Below the pieces are notes generated by a model. That model searched no databases. It was not told the origin of the DNA and saw only the letters and a list, made by a program, of their open reading frames with translations. The translations under genes were made by a program, and so were the position numbers. From Mesorhizobium sp. B2-1-1 (lineage in GTDB: Bacteria; Pseudomonadota; Alphaproteobacteria; Rhizobiales; Rhizobiaceae): a stretch of 64,000 nt of DNA. Below, piece after piece: positions 45,122 to 54,177 of the stretch (position 1 is the stretch's first letter; every line of letters begins with the position of its first letter). Where the stretch lies: positions 2,487,501-2,551,500 of the forward strand of contig NZ_CP083954.1 in NCBI RefSeq assembly GCF_006442975.2, read 5' to 3'.

Positions 45122-45397
45122 ATGACGACGAAACGCTTCGCGATCTGCGCTCTCGCCCTTGTGATGGGCTGCGGCATCGTCTCTTCGGCGTCCGCCGGGG
45201 CCAGGCACCGCCACCACCAGGGCGAACCCGAACGCTATGTTCCCGCTGACGGCGATATTATTGACATACTGTTCGGCGGCCCGCGCTACTATGACCGGCA
45301 GCTTGTCACGACGGCCGCCGGCGCCTGTTCCTACCACCGGGTGGGGCCGGATGCGAATGCGCTGAACAAGATCAACGATCACCATTGCGGAAAATAG
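45122..45397 (+). CDS. Small secreted protein of unknown function
   Basis: A 91-residue protein with a Sec signal peptide (FAICALALVMGCGIVSSASA) that gives a mature part of about 65 residues, starting with a His-rich RHRHHQG stretch. Two Cys remain in the mature part (GACSYHR and HHCGK) and could form a disulfide. The Cys inside the signal peptide (MGCG) might instead be a lipobox, though it fits poorly. The start has GGAAGG upstream. I do not recognise the family. It stands alone between the aldehyde dehydrogenase and a leftward gene. Confidence 0.7.
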   Translation: MTTKRFAICALALVMGCGIVSSASAGARHRHHQGEPERYVPADGDIIDILFGGPRYYDRQLVTTAAGACSYHRVGPDANALNKINDHHCGK

Positions 45398-45422
45398 CGG
45401 GCCGACCGCTCCGCAAGCAGGC

Positions 45423-46649
45423 TCATGACGCTTCCCATCCGGGAAAGCGGTCCGGCCGCAGCCATGTCTGGGCTGGGCTGCCATTGCCGGAAAACACGGC
45501 GTCAACCAGCCAGCGCGCGGTGGCGGGGGCGGCATGCATGCCGATGGAACCCATGCCGCCATGCACGAACAGGCCCTCGACGGCCGTCCTGCCAGCGACC
45601 GGCAAGCCATCGGACAGCATCGGGCGGTTGCCGGGATAGACGTTCCTGACCTGCGGCGCGCCGAGGCCCGGCAGCATGCGCAGCGTGCGGCTGGCGATCC
45701 GGCTCGCCATGTCGGTGTTGCGGACGAGATCGCGGAAGGCCGGCTGGACGGAGGCGCCAAGCCTGGCATCGCCGCCGCCCATGGGGTTGAGGCAGATGGC
45801 TTCCACCGCCGGCTGGTCGTCGCGCTGCGCGGCGACATCGGCAAGGCCGTCGAGCCTCATGCGCCGGCCGAGCTCTTCCTGATCCGGCCAGGTCAATTCC
45901 TCGACGATCCAGGGCAGCTCGAAGTCGAGTTTTCCCAACTGGATCAACCAGCCGCGGCCGGCGGTGAAGGGCAGGCCGGGCAGCGGTCCGTCGCCGACGG
46001 TGCGGCGCAGAAGGTCCGACATCCACAATCCGTTGGCGATGAAGATGAGATCGGCGGGAACGATCCCCTGGTCGGTCAAGATACCCTGGACCTTGCCGCC
46101 CCTGGAGAAGATCTGGGCGACGCGCAGGCCGGTGCGGATCGTCGCGCCGGCCTCACGGGCGGCGTGGGCGAAGGCATGTGTCGCGCCCATGGGTTCCAGC
46201 GTCCATGCACGGCCGACGGAATAGGCGCCTGCCACGTTGAAGCCGACACGCGGGTGGTCGCGCGCCAGTTCCTTGCCCGTGATCTTTTCCATTGCCACGC
46301 CGACTTCCCTGTAGCGGTCGGCCACGGCGGCAGCCGCCTCGAAACTCGCCTCGTCTTCGGAAATCAGCAGATGTGCGATGGCGGCGAATTCGAAGGGAAC
46401 GGGTCCGTCGGCAAGCTCGGCATAGATCGCGACGCTGGCGTCCAGCAGTTCGACGACCTCTTTCTGCGGGCCGGTGAGCAAGGTGCCGGTGTTTCGTCCT
46501 GAGGACTCGGCGGCGATCATGCTCTGCTCGAGGATCGTCGTCTTGAGACCGTGGCGGGCCAGTTCATAGGCGAGCGTGCAGCCGGCGATGCCGCCGCCGA
46601 TGACCACGGCATCCATTGGTGTCTGGACGCGAGTCGAGTTGAAGGACAT
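45423..46649 (-). CDS. FAD-dependent amine/D-amino-acid oxidoreductase (DAO family)
   Basis: A 408-residue flavoprotein. The dinucleotide motif AVVIGGGIAGCTLAYELA is at residues 14-31, followed by the helix-strand TTILEQ and the family's SSGRNTG. The C-terminal GLFVHGGMGSIGMHAAPATA binds the flavin. It probably oxidises a small secondary amine or amino acid. The ATG at 46649 is preceded by GGGAGGAGG. A long palindrome 23 bases upstream suggests tight repression. Substrate unknown. Confidence 0.88.
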   Translation of the reverse strand: MSFNSTRVQTPMDAVVIGGGIAGCTLAYELARHGLKTTILEQSMIAAESSGRNTGTLLTGPQKEVVELLDASVAIYAELADGPVPFEFAAIAHLLISEDEASFEAAAAVADRYREVGVAMEKITGKELARDHPRVGFNVAGAYSVGRAWTLEPMGATHAFAHAAREAGATIRTGLRVAQIFSRGGKVQGILTDQGIVPADLIFIANGLWMSDLLRRTVGDGPLPGLPFTAGRGWLIQLGKLDFELPWIVEELTWPDQEELGRRMRLDGLADVAAQRDDQPAVEAICLNPMGGGDARLGASVQPAFRDLVRNTDMASRIASRTLRMLPGLGAPQVRNVYPGNRPMLSDGLPVAGRTAVEGLFVHGGMGSIGMHAAPATARWLVDAVFSGNGSPAQTWLRPDRFPGWEAS

Positions 46650-46671
46650 GGAGCGCAGCCTCCTCCCAATG

Positions 46672-46705
46672 AAAGCATCTCGTATACTCGTATACGAGAT
46701 GCTTT
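46672..46705. promoter_or_regulatory. 34-base palindromic operator upstream of the DAO-type gene
   Basis: Perfect 16-base arms around a central TC. Each arm ends in CGTATAC (46681-46687) or starts with GTATACG (46690-46696), the half-site type seen for GntR-family repressors. It is 23 bases upstream of the oxidoreductase start. It could also be a hairpin in the leader mRNA. Confidence 0.65.
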
Positions 46706-46812
46706 TCAAGTATGCCGCCCACGACTGCCGCAAGTGCCGCCACGATATCGTCTTCGGTCCGAGCCGGGCGCAGGCCAGTCGGCGATTTCCTCAGCAAAGG
46801 CGGGTAGCCTAT

Positions 46813-47910
46813 TCAACGACTTGCGGCTGGATCCGCAAGTTCGGCACGAATCTCCGCACCATGTTCGTCGCGTGCCGGACTTTTCGCCGGTGCCTTTGCC
46901 GTCCGTTTGGAAAAACGGGGGGCGGAGGCAGCTTGGAGCGCGCCATTCTCGACCAACCAGGAGCCGCGTGCGGCCATGTGCGGATGCAGCGCCGCCTCAT
47001 GCGGGCTGAGCACAGGCCCGACGCAGGCATCCGTTCCTTCGAACAATTTCATCCACTCGTCTCGGGATTTTTCGGCAAAGATCGCTTCCAGCCGGCTGCC
47101 GAGCTCAGGCCAGAGGCCGCGGTCGAACTGAGCGGCGAACTGCGGATCGCCGCCCAGACCAAGCCTGTCGAGGAACAGCGCATAGAATTTCGGCTCGACG
47201 CACTGGACGCTGATGAAGCCGCCATCAGACGTGCGGTAGACGCGGCACCAATGCGGTCCGTCCAGAAGGCTCCGGCCACGCTCGGCGGCAAGCCCGCCGG
47301 ATGGTGCGAGCGACATCAACAGGTTCATCATATGGGCCGAGCCGTCGACGATCGCCGCGTCGACGACCGTGCCTTCACCACCGGCGCGGGCGTTCATGAT
47401 GGCGGCCAGCATGCCGATCACCAGATAGAGCGCGCCGCCGCCTATGTCGCCGACCAGCGTCGGCGGCGCCATTGGCGGCTCGCCCGGCAGGGAAGCATAC
47501 CAGAGTGCGCCCGACACGCCGGTATAGTTCATGTCGTGGCCGGCGGTGCGGGCGAGCGGGCCTTCCTGCCCCCAGCCGGTCATGCGGCCATAGGCCAGGC
47601 GAGGGTTGGCGGCCAGACACACATCTGGACCAAGCCCGAGACGCTCCATCACGCCCGGCCGGAAGCCCTCGATCAGGCCGTCGGCGGTGGCGATCAGGCG
47701 CATCAGCACGGCAACGTCCTCGGCATCCCTGAGGTCGAGCGCGATAGAGCGCTTGCCGCGATCGAGCAGCGAGCGCTCGGGAAGGCCCGGCACGGATGCA
47801 TGCTTGCGGTGGACGACGATCACGTCGGCGCCGAGATCGGCGAGCAGCATGCCGGCAAAGGGCGCCGGCCCCAACGCCTCGATCTCGACGATGCGGATTC
47901 CCCTGAGCAT
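46813..47910 (-). CDS. CaiB/BaiF (class III) CoA transferase
   Basis: A 365-residue CoA transferase or racemase of the CaiB family. N-terminal GIRIVEIEALGPAPFAGMLLADLGADVI, then LDLRDAEDVAVLMRLIATAD, and the catalytic Asp in VGDIGGGALYLVIGM. Relatives include alpha-methylacyl-CoA racemase and carnitine CoA transferase; the racemase group is closest in feel. The ATG at 47910 behind GGAGGGTGGG is preferred to an upstream in-frame start. It is divergent from a flavin monooxygenase and upstream of the DAO-type gene on the same strand. Confidence 0.88.
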   Translation of the reverse strand: MLRGIRIVEIEALGPAPFAGMLLADLGADVIVVHRKHASVPGLPERSLLDRGKRSIALDLRDAEDVAVLMRLIATADGLIEGFRPGVMERLGLGPDVCLAANPRLAYGRMTGWGQEGPLARTAGHDMNYTGVSGALWYASLPGEPPMAPPTLVGDIGGGALYLVIGMLAAIMNARAGGEGTVVDAAIVDGSAHMMNLLMSLAPSGGLAAERGRSLLDGPHWCRVYRTSDGGFISVQCVEPKFYALFLDRLGLGGDPQFAAQFDRGLWPELGSRLEAIFAEKSRDEWMKLFEGTDACVGPVLSPHEAALHPHMAARGSWLVENGALQAASAPRFSKRTAKAPAKSPARDEHGAEIRAELADPAASR

Positions 47911-48032
47911 CCCACCCTCCACGGCATTCAAACTTTCGGTAAGGCACACTTTTGGTGTCACGCAGGGGCGACGGTGTGTAACCCTGCTCTTTTGGCATTG
48001 AAGCACGTGTCGCCGGTATATACGTCAGGGCC

Positions 48033-49055
48033 ATGAAAAAAATCGGTTTCCTGTCATTCGGGCACTGGACGCCCTCGTCGCAATCGCAGGTGCGCTCGGC
48101 GTCGGACGCGCTGTTGCAATCCATTGATCTCGCCGTCGCGGCCGAGCAACTCGGCGCTGACGGCGCGTATTTCCGCGTCCACCATTTTGCCCGACAGCTC
48201 GCCTCGCCATTTCCGCTGCTGGCGGCGGTCGGCGCCAAGACCAGCCACATCGAGATCGGCACGGCGGTCATCGACATGCGCTACGAGAATCCGCTCTACA
48301 TGGCGGAGGACGCGGGTGCCGCCGACATCATCGCAGGCGGGCGCCTGCAGCTCGGCATCAGCCGGGGCTCGCCCGAACAGGTGATCGATGGCTGGCGCTA
48401 TTTCGGCTACGCGCCGCAGGAAGGCAAAAGCGACGCCGACATGGCGCGGCATCACGCCCAGGTCTTCCTCGACACGCTGCGCGGCGAGGGCTTCGCCCAG
48501 CCCAATCCGCGGCCGATGTTTCCCAACCCGCCCGGCTTGCTGCGCCTGGAGCCGCATTCTGAAGGCCTGCGCGAGCGCATCTGGTGGGGTGCCGCCACCA
48601 ACGCCACTTCGGAGTGGGCGGCGAAGCTGGGCATGAATTTGCAGAGCTCGACCCTCAAATTCGACGAAAGCGGCAAGCCCTTCCATATCCAGCAGGCCGA
48701 GCAGATCCGGATCTATCGCGAGGCCTGGAAGGCGGCCGGCCATGAACGCGAACCGCGCGTCTCGGTCAGCCGCAGCATTTTCGCGCTGGTCGACGACCGG
48801 GACCGCGCCTATTTCGGGCGCGGCAATGAGGGCCGCGACCAGATCGGCTTCATCGAGGAAAACACGCGGGCGATCTTCGGGCGCAGCTATGCCGCCGAGC
48901 CGGACGTGCTGATCAAGGAGTTGGCCGAGGACGAGGCGATCGCCGAGGCCGACACGCTGCTGCTCACCGTGCCCAACCAACTCGGCGTCGACTACAACGC
49001 CCATGCCATCGAGGCGATCCTGACCCATGTCGCGCCGGCGCTGGGTTGGCGCTGA
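48033..49055 (+). CDS. Luciferase-like flavin-dependent monooxygenase (LLM class)
   Basis: A 340-residue TIM-barrel flavoenzyme of the bacterial luciferase superfamily. Blocks: AVAAEQLGADGAYFRVHHFA, the flavin region EIGTAVIDMRYENPLYMAED, GRLQLGISRGSPEQVIDGW, and IWWGAATNATSEWAAKLGMN. It needs reduced FMN or F420 and usually oxidises a small organic molecule. A GTATATAC palindrome (48016-48023) lies just before the ribosome site in the divergent gap with the CoA transferase. Confidence 0.87.
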   Translation: MKKIGFLSFGHWTPSSQSQVRSASDALLQSIDLAVAAEQLGADGAYFRVHHFARQLASPFPLLAAVGAKTSHIEIGTAVIDMRYENPLYMAEDAGAADIIAGGRLQLGISRGSPEQVIDGWRYFGYAPQEGKSDADMARHHAQVFLDTLRGEGFAQPNPRPMFPNPPGLLRLEPHSEGLRERIWWGAATNATSEWAAKLGMNLQSSTLKFDESGKPFHIQQAEQIRIYREAWKAAGHEREPRVSVSRSIFALVDDRDRAYFGRGNEGRDQIGFIEENTRAIFGRSYAAEPDVLIKELAEDEAIAEADTLLLTVPNQLGVDYNAHAIEAILTHVAPALGWR

Positions 49056-49107
49056 CAGCCGAGCCGTGTAACCATCGCTGCTGCGGACAGTTCAGGAGGT
49101 TCACTGC

Positions 49108-49755
49108 ATGGCAAAGAAGGCCTTGATTGCCTGGGGTGGGTGGGAAGGCCATACGCCCCAGCGCAGCGCCACTGTGGTGCGCGACATGCTGGAGCGCAAT
49201 GGATACACGGTCACGCTCGGCGAGGGCACGGGGATGTTTGCCGATCCGGAGCTGAACTCATTCGATCTCATCGTGCCCGTCATCACCATGTCGAAGATCG
49301 AAAAGTCCGAGCTGCAGAATCTGACGCGCGCGGTTCGACAGGGAACGGGACTCGGCGGTTTCCACGGCACGATGGGCGACAGTTTCCGCAACGAGCCGGA
49401 CTATCAGTTCATGACCGGCGGCCAATGGGTCGCGCATCCCGGCGACATCATCGACTATCGCGTGGTCATCACCAAACCGGACGATCCGATCACGAGAGGC
49501 ATTAGCGACTTCGCCTACCGGTCGGAGCAGTACTACATGCATGTCGACCCGAGCAACGAGGTGCTGGCGACGACCACCTTCACCGACGAGCATTTCCCGG
49601 GCATCGGCGGCGTCGACATGCCGGTTGTCTGGAAGCGAAGATATGGCGCAGGCAAGGTCTTCTACAGTTCGCTCGGACACACGGCGGATGAGTTCGCGAT
49701 GCCGGAAATGGCTGTCATCGTCGAGCGTGGTTTGCTCTGGGCCGCGCGGGGGTAG
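49108..49755 (+). CDS. ThuA domain protein (trehalose-utilisation type)
   Basis: A 215-residue class I amidotransferase-like protein of the ThuA family: AWGGWEGHTPQRSATVV, GGFHGTMGDSFR, VAHPGDIIDYRVVI, VWKRRYGAGKVFYSSLGHT. ThuA proteins act in disaccharide oxidation pathways of rhizobia, with uncertain chemistry. It begins 52 bases after the monooxygenase stop, behind CAGGAGG. Confidence 0.87.
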   Translation: MAKKALIAWGGWEGHTPQRSATVVRDMLERNGYTVTLGEGTGMFADPELNSFDLIVPVITMSKIEKSELQNLTRAVRQGTGLGGFHGTMGDSFRNEPDYQFMTGGQWVAHPGDIIDYRVVITKPDDPITRGISDFAYRSEQYYMHVDPSNEVLATTTFTDEHFPGIGGVDMPVVWKRRYGAGKVFYSSLGHTADEFAMPEMAVIVERGLLWAARG

Positions 49756-49778
49756 CTGCCCACTGAAACCGCGACAGC

Positions 49779-50198
49779 CTACCAATCGGCGACGCGATCG
49801 CCGCCTGTGAATTGCGCGCTCTTGCCGGTGTATTCGAACAGTTCGATCTTCACGCCGTCGGGGTCGCGCAGCCAAGCCTGATAGGTGTCGTCGCAGGCGA
49901 GTTTTTTCGCGGTGACCTCCACGCCCCTGGACGCGATATGCGTGATCGCGGCGTCGATATCCTCCACCTCCAGGCAGAAATGGTTGATCTGGTTCGTCTC
50001 GCTGAACCGCGCACCCTCTTTGTGAAAAACCTCGATATGGCTGCGGCCGCCGCAATTAAGGTAGAAACCGAAAATCTTTCCGTCGCGCAGGAAATTGAAC
50101 TGGATATCAATGCCCAGGACATCCTCGTAGAAGCGCCGTGTCTCGTCCAGATCATTGGCGAAGATGCAGACATGGGCGAGTTGTTTGACCTTGATCAT
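49779..50198 (-). CDS. Glyoxalase/VOC-family protein
   Basis: A 139-residue vicinal-oxygen-chelate protein, either a lyase or dioxygenase. Metal ligands are probably His9 (KQLAHVCIF), a mid-chain His (INHFCLEVED) and Glu in KIELFEYTG. The second half has DPDGVKIELFEY typical of lactoylglutathione lyase-like proteins. ATG at 50198 with AGGAG upstream. Stands alone, converging with the ThuA gene. Confidence 0.87.
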   Translation of the reverse strand: MIKVKQLAHVCIFANDLDETRRFYEDVLGIDIQFNFLRDGKIFGFYLNCGGRSHIEVFHKEGARFSETNQINHFCLEVEDIDAAITHIASRGVEVTAKKLACDDTYQAWLRDPDGVKIELFEYTGKSAQFTGGDRVADW

Positions 50199-50265
50199 GG
50201 CTGGCTCCTCATAATTTCGCAGGTTCACATAGCCCGGCGCGAAATTGGCCCGCGTGGGCTCATCG

Positions 50266-52293
50266 TCATTCAATCCCGCCGGTGACCACATAGGCGCCCG
50301 CGCTGCGTCCATCCCGCAGCCGCATCACCGCCGTGACGATCGAGCCGTAGGGGCCGCGCCAGACGCTGTGGATCCGTTGATGCTCCGCGGCCGGGACAAA
50401 CGCCCGGCCGGTCAGACGCGCGCCGGCTCGGTGCATCGCGACGAAATCTCCGTTGACGTGCACCTTGATGCTGGCGTGCTCCGCCTCGGTTGCGTCGACG
50501 GGGAGGTCGAGCGTGATGATGATCTCGTCCTGATCGCCGGTGCCACGCGCCTCGGCCGCAAGCTTGATTGCGAGCGGCAGCGCCTTGCCATTGCCGGCTT
50601 GAGTGGGCTGGCGCGAAAACACGTCATCGGCGAGTTCCGGCGTGCGCGGCGGCTGGGTGCGGCGCTGCGTGGAGCGTTCGAAGTCGCCGGCCATGCGCAA
50701 CAGCCTTTCATCGTCATAGGCCTTGCCGGCGAAGGTCAGGCCGACCGGCATGCCGATGTCGGCCATGGTGCCCATCGGCACGGTAACGGTCGGGATGCCG
50801 AAATGCCGCCACACCAGATTGCCGTTGGCGACCCAGGTGCCGTTGCGCCAGGCAAGCGCCGCGGAGGCCTCAGTGATGTCGGCATCGGCGGGCCCGACAT
50901 CGGCGACGGCAGGCAGCACGACGGCATCAAGCCTGTTCGCGTCCAGCCAGTCCTCGAAATCGAGCCGCCGCGTCGCTTCCAGCCCTTTCAGCCCGTCCTC
51001 CATCGTCGGAATGGCCCGGAACGGCGTGACGCCTGATTTCGCGCGCTCGACATACTGTGCCAAGTCGAAACCGCCTTCATAACGGTCGGGCAGCGTGCCC
51101 GGTGGCTGCGGAAAGATTTTCGGGCCGTCGACCGAAACGAGATCGGGAATGTTCAGATCATCGTTCGCGCGCAAAAAATCATCCCAGGCTGAGATGCAGA
51201 GGTCCCAGATCTCGCGATCGGCGAAGTCCGGCGGCACCAGAGCGCGGTCGACCATGGTGCGCGCGCCGGGGCGATCGCGCTCGTAGTTGGAGACGACAGG
51301 AAAATCGACCTCCATCACCTCGGCTCCAAGCCGTCTCAGGTCCGCCGCCGCTTGCTCCCAGAGATCAAGCACGGAGGCGCGGGTTTCGATCCGCCGGTCG
51401 GCGCCGCTGTCGCGGCCGATATACATTCTGGGTACGCCAAGCCGCATGCCTTTCAGCGACCCCGCTAGCGCCAGATCGGTATAGCGCGGCGGTCGGATTT
51501 CGGAACTCTTCGGCAGCGCGATCCAGGGCTGCGCGCGCCAGAAATCGCCCCGCGTCTCGGGATCGTCGGCGACGATCACATCCAGCAATTCGAGCATGTC
51601 GGGCACGCTGCGCGTGTGCGGCACGACGACATCCATGGTCGGCACCAGGGGCCAGTTGCCGCGCACCGAAATGACACCGCGCGACGGCGTGTAGGCTACC
51701 AGCGCGTTATTGGTGGCCGGCGCACGGCCGGACGACCAGGTCTCCTCCCCAAGCCCGAAGGCGCAGAAGCTCGCCGCCGTAGCGGTGCCAGAGCCGTTCG
51801 AGGAGCCGGACGCGAAGGCGGCGGTCAGGTAATCGGCATTGTAAGGGCTTTCGGCGCGGCCATAGACGCCGCGCTGCATGCCGCCATTGGCCATGGGCGG
51901 CATGTTGGTGAGGCCGATCAGCACCGCGCCGCCGGCGCGCAGCCGGGCGACGGTGAAGGCGTCCTCGTTGGCGATAAGATGCTCGAAGGCCGGAGAGCCG
52001 GCGGCAACAGTCAAGCCAGACACCTTGTAGCTGTCCTTGGCGGTGTAGGGAATGCCATCGAGCGGGCCGAGCGTCTTGTCCTGACTGCGGCGCCGGTCCG
52101 AAGCCGCGGCTTCCTCGAACATATCAGGATTGAGAACCGGCACCGCATTGAGGCTGATGCCGTGCCGGTCGAAATGCGCGATGCGCCTGAGATAAGCACC
52201 GACAAGTTCGACGCTGGTGACAAGGCCCTCCTCAAGCGCGCTCCGCAACTGTTCGATCGTCGCTTCGACGATGTGAAAGCTGGCATCGGTCAT
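50266..52293 (-). CDS. Amidase (amidase-signature family) with an unusual C-terminal extension
   Basis: A 675-residue amidase. The Ser-Ser-Lys triad is visible: Lys86 in YTAKDSYK, the cis-Ser in ASGSSNGSG (about 164) and the nucleophile about Ser188 in EETWSSGRAPA, where most relatives have TDTGGSIR. The core ends near residue 545, then about 130 residues form an extra domain with beta-rich segments (EIIITLDLPVDAT, IKVHVNGDFVAMHR, AVMRLRDGRSAGAYV) not seen in ordinary amidases. Substrate unknown. It is divergent from a small unknown gene across a 370-base gap. Confidence 0.85.
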   Translation of the reverse strand: MTDASFHIVEATIEQLRSALEEGLVTSVELVGAYLRRIAHFDRHGISLNAVPVLNPDMFEEAAASDRRRSQDKTLGPLDGIPYTAKDSYKVSGLTVAAGSPAFEHLIANEDAFTVARLRAGGAVLIGLTNMPPMANGGMQRGVYGRAESPYNADYLTAAFASGSSNGSGTATAASFCAFGLGEETWSSGRAPATNNALVAYTPSRGVISVRGNWPLVPTMDVVVPHTRSVPDMLELLDVIVADDPETRGDFWRAQPWIALPKSSEIRPPRYTDLALAGSLKGMRLGVPRMYIGRDSGADRRIETRASVLDLWEQAAADLRRLGAEVMEVDFPVVSNYERDRPGARTMVDRALVPPDFADREIWDLCISAWDDFLRANDDLNIPDLVSVDGPKIFPQPPGTLPDRYEGGFDLAQYVERAKSGVTPFRAIPTMEDGLKGLEATRRLDFEDWLDANRLDAVVLPAVADVGPADADITEASAALAWRNGTWVANGNLVWRHFGIPTVTVPMGTMADIGMPVGLTFAGKAYDDERLLRMAGDFERSTQRRTQPPRTPELADDVFSRQPTQAGNGKALPLAIKLAAEARGTGDQDEIIITLDLPVDATEAEHASIKVHVNGDFVAMHRAGARLTGRAFVPAAEHQRIHSVWRGPYGSIVTAVMRLRDGRSAGAYVVTGGIE

Positions 52294-52663
52294 CTTCTAG
52301 TCCCTGGCGGTCGTTTCCAGGCATGGATGAGCGAGGCCGCCGGCTTCGGCAAGGGCCAATCGCGATTGACGGTGGTCCTGGCGGGTCGGGCGCGGTGCCG
52401 CGATTGCATATCCCGGTTGGCAAAAAGCGGCTGACCGATGCAACCTCTAATAGAGACGGCGCGTCAGGTGCCTTCTGGAGCGGCGAGGTCCGGATCCGGC
52501 AACGAGGAGTTGCGCCTCTGGTGTCGTCCGTGGGCAACTATTCGCCAAATAGTGAATATCAGTCCCTCAAAACGACTTGCAAGCTTAAGCTGAAGCTCGC
52601 AGAAGTTGCGGCAGAAGCATGCATTGAAGAAAACTCATGCCGCCCCAGCATGAAAGGGGGATC
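52294..52663. other. Intergenic region upstream of the amidase and the small gene
   Basis: 370 bases with no convincing gene. Around 52537-52557, ACTATT/AATAGT and TATTC/GAATA form two overlapping inverted repeats in an AT-rich patch, the most operator-like feature. A GGGGG ribosome site precedes the ATG at 52664. Confidence 0.4.
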
Positions 52664-52864
52664 ATGCCTGACCAGAATGCCCTGATCCGCGCTGCCATTG
52701 GGCGGCTGCTCTCCGAAAAAACCGGGGTTGCCGCCATTTCGATGAAGGAAAGCATTGACGAACTGCTGGAGAGAACCGGCGAGACGATGACCGAGGACCG
52801 CCTGCAGGACCTGCTGCTCGAGATGGCCGAGGTCCGTGGAATGACGGTTGTTCTCGACGTTTAG
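52664..52864 (+). CDS. Small conserved-looking protein of unknown function
   Basis: A 66-residue, mostly helical, acidic protein with no signal peptide or membrane segment (IRAAIGRLLSEKTG, SIDELLERTGETM, LQDLLLEMAEVRGM). Strong GGGGG site upstream and a codon pattern like its neighbours favour a real gene. No family recognised. Confidence 0.6.
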   Translation: MPDQNALIRAAIGRLLSEKTGVAAISMKESIDELLERTGETMTEDRLQDLLLEMAEVRGMTVVLDV

Positions 52865-52930
52865 CGAAGCCGTTCCGCCACAGCCCGGGCGTGGCGTGCC
52901 GGCTCGCCCCGATCGGCCATCCGGCCTGCC

Positions 52931-54079
52931 TCACCCCAGCAAATTGCGCGCCGTGCGCATGAAGATCCTTGAGCCGATCGGGATCAAATCGTCGGGGAAA
53001 TCATAGTCGGGATTGTGCAGGGCAGGGTGGCGCTCGCCGGCCCCGAGGAAGAACATCGCCGACGTCGCGCTGTGGCCGAACAGGCCGAAATCCTCCGAGG
53101 CGCGCATCGGCAGGGCCTCTTGCGTGTGTGCGACGCCCTCTTCGTCGAGGGCGCGTTGGAGATGCTCCACCGCGTCCGGCGCGTTGACGCTGGCGACGAA
53201 GATCTCGTGGTAGTCCCAGCTTGCGGACAGGCGATGCTGGCCGGCGATCTTCGTGACCAGCGCTTCCGCGGCGGCGCACAGATCCGCCATGCGCTCGTCG
53301 CGCCTGGTGCGCAGCGTCGCCCAGACCTCGGCGTGGGCGGGCGCGATGCCGAACACGGCCTCGCCCATCTCGGCGTGGGTCACGGTGACCATGCCGAAAT
53401 CGTCGTCGGCGAACGTTCCGTGCCCGAGCGCGGGCAGGGCAGGCATCAACGCGCTGATCGCCGGCATCGGCGAAATTCCGGTCTCGGGCATGGAGGAATG
53501 CGCGGTCTTGCCCTCCAGCACGATGCGCATGCCGCGCGAGGCGCAGTTGACCACGCCGGGCTTGAGCCGCACCTCGCCGAACGGCACGCCGGGCAGATTG
53601 TGCAGCGAGAAGGCGAAATCGGGCGCGATCTCGCCGAAGCGGGGATCGGCCACCACCCCGGCGGCGCCATTGCCGGTCTCTTCCGCCGGCTGGAACATCA
53701 GCACGATGCGACCGCTTGCAGGCCGCTCGCGCCCGAGCTGGCGTCCGAGCGCCGCCAGGATCGCGGTGTGTCCGTCATGGCCGCACATATGCGACTTGCC
53801 CGGCACGCGCGAGGCATGCGGCACGCCGGACAGTTCCTCGATGGGCAGCGCGTCGAGTTCCGAACGAAACAGGACGGTTGGTCCGTTTTTGCCGCTGTCG
53901 TAGACGGCCGCGACACCATGTCCGCCCAATCCGGTCAGCACCTTGTCGGGATTGGTATCGGCGAGGAAGTCGACGACGGCTTTCGCCGTCTTTTCCTCCT
54001 CGTTCGAGATTTCCGGCTGCTGGTGCAACTTGCGCCGCCATTCGGTCAGCTCGACGATGTCCCGGTTGGTGAGAGTCAT
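52931..54079 (-). CDS. M20-family amidohydrolase (hippurate hydrolase-like)
   Basis: A 382-residue two-metal hydrolase that cleaves N-acyl amino acids. Metal-site blocks are MCGHDGHTA, QPAEETGNGA and the late DFGLFGHS; the dimerisation domain lies between. The ATG at 54079 has GGAGG at ideal spacing and is preferred over a GTG nine codons earlier. Substrate unknown; indole-acetyl or hippuryl conjugates are typical. Confidence 0.9.
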   Translation of the reverse strand: MTLTNRDIVELTEWRRKLHQQPEISNEEEKTAKAVVDFLADTNPDKVLTGLGGHGVAAVYDSGKNGPTVLFRSELDALPIEELSGVPHASRVPGKSHMCGHDGHTAILAALGRQLGRERPASGRIVLMFQPAEETGNGAAGVVADPRFGEIAPDFAFSLHNLPGVPFGEVRLKPGVVNCASRGMRIVLEGKTAHSSMPETGISPMPAISALMPALPALGHGTFADDDFGMVTVTHAEMGEAVFGIAPAHAEVWATLRTRRDERMADLCAAAEALVTKIAGQHRLSASWDYHEIFVASVNAPDAVEHLQRALDEEGVAHTQEALPMRASEDFGLFGHSATSAMFFLGAGERHPALHNPDYDFPDDLIPIGSRIFMRTARNLLG

Positions 54080-54177
54080 GATTTTGGCCTCCGCTGTATC
54101 GCTCACGACGCGCCCGATCGACCGGGCGCGTCGGAAGGATAGCTAGCGGCAAATGGCTGAAACCGCCACCGTCTGGC

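Noticed and set aside
52323..52685. 120-codon rightward frame in the amidase upstream gap
   Set aside because: No ribosome site, no motif, mixed composition; it overlaps a better small gene.
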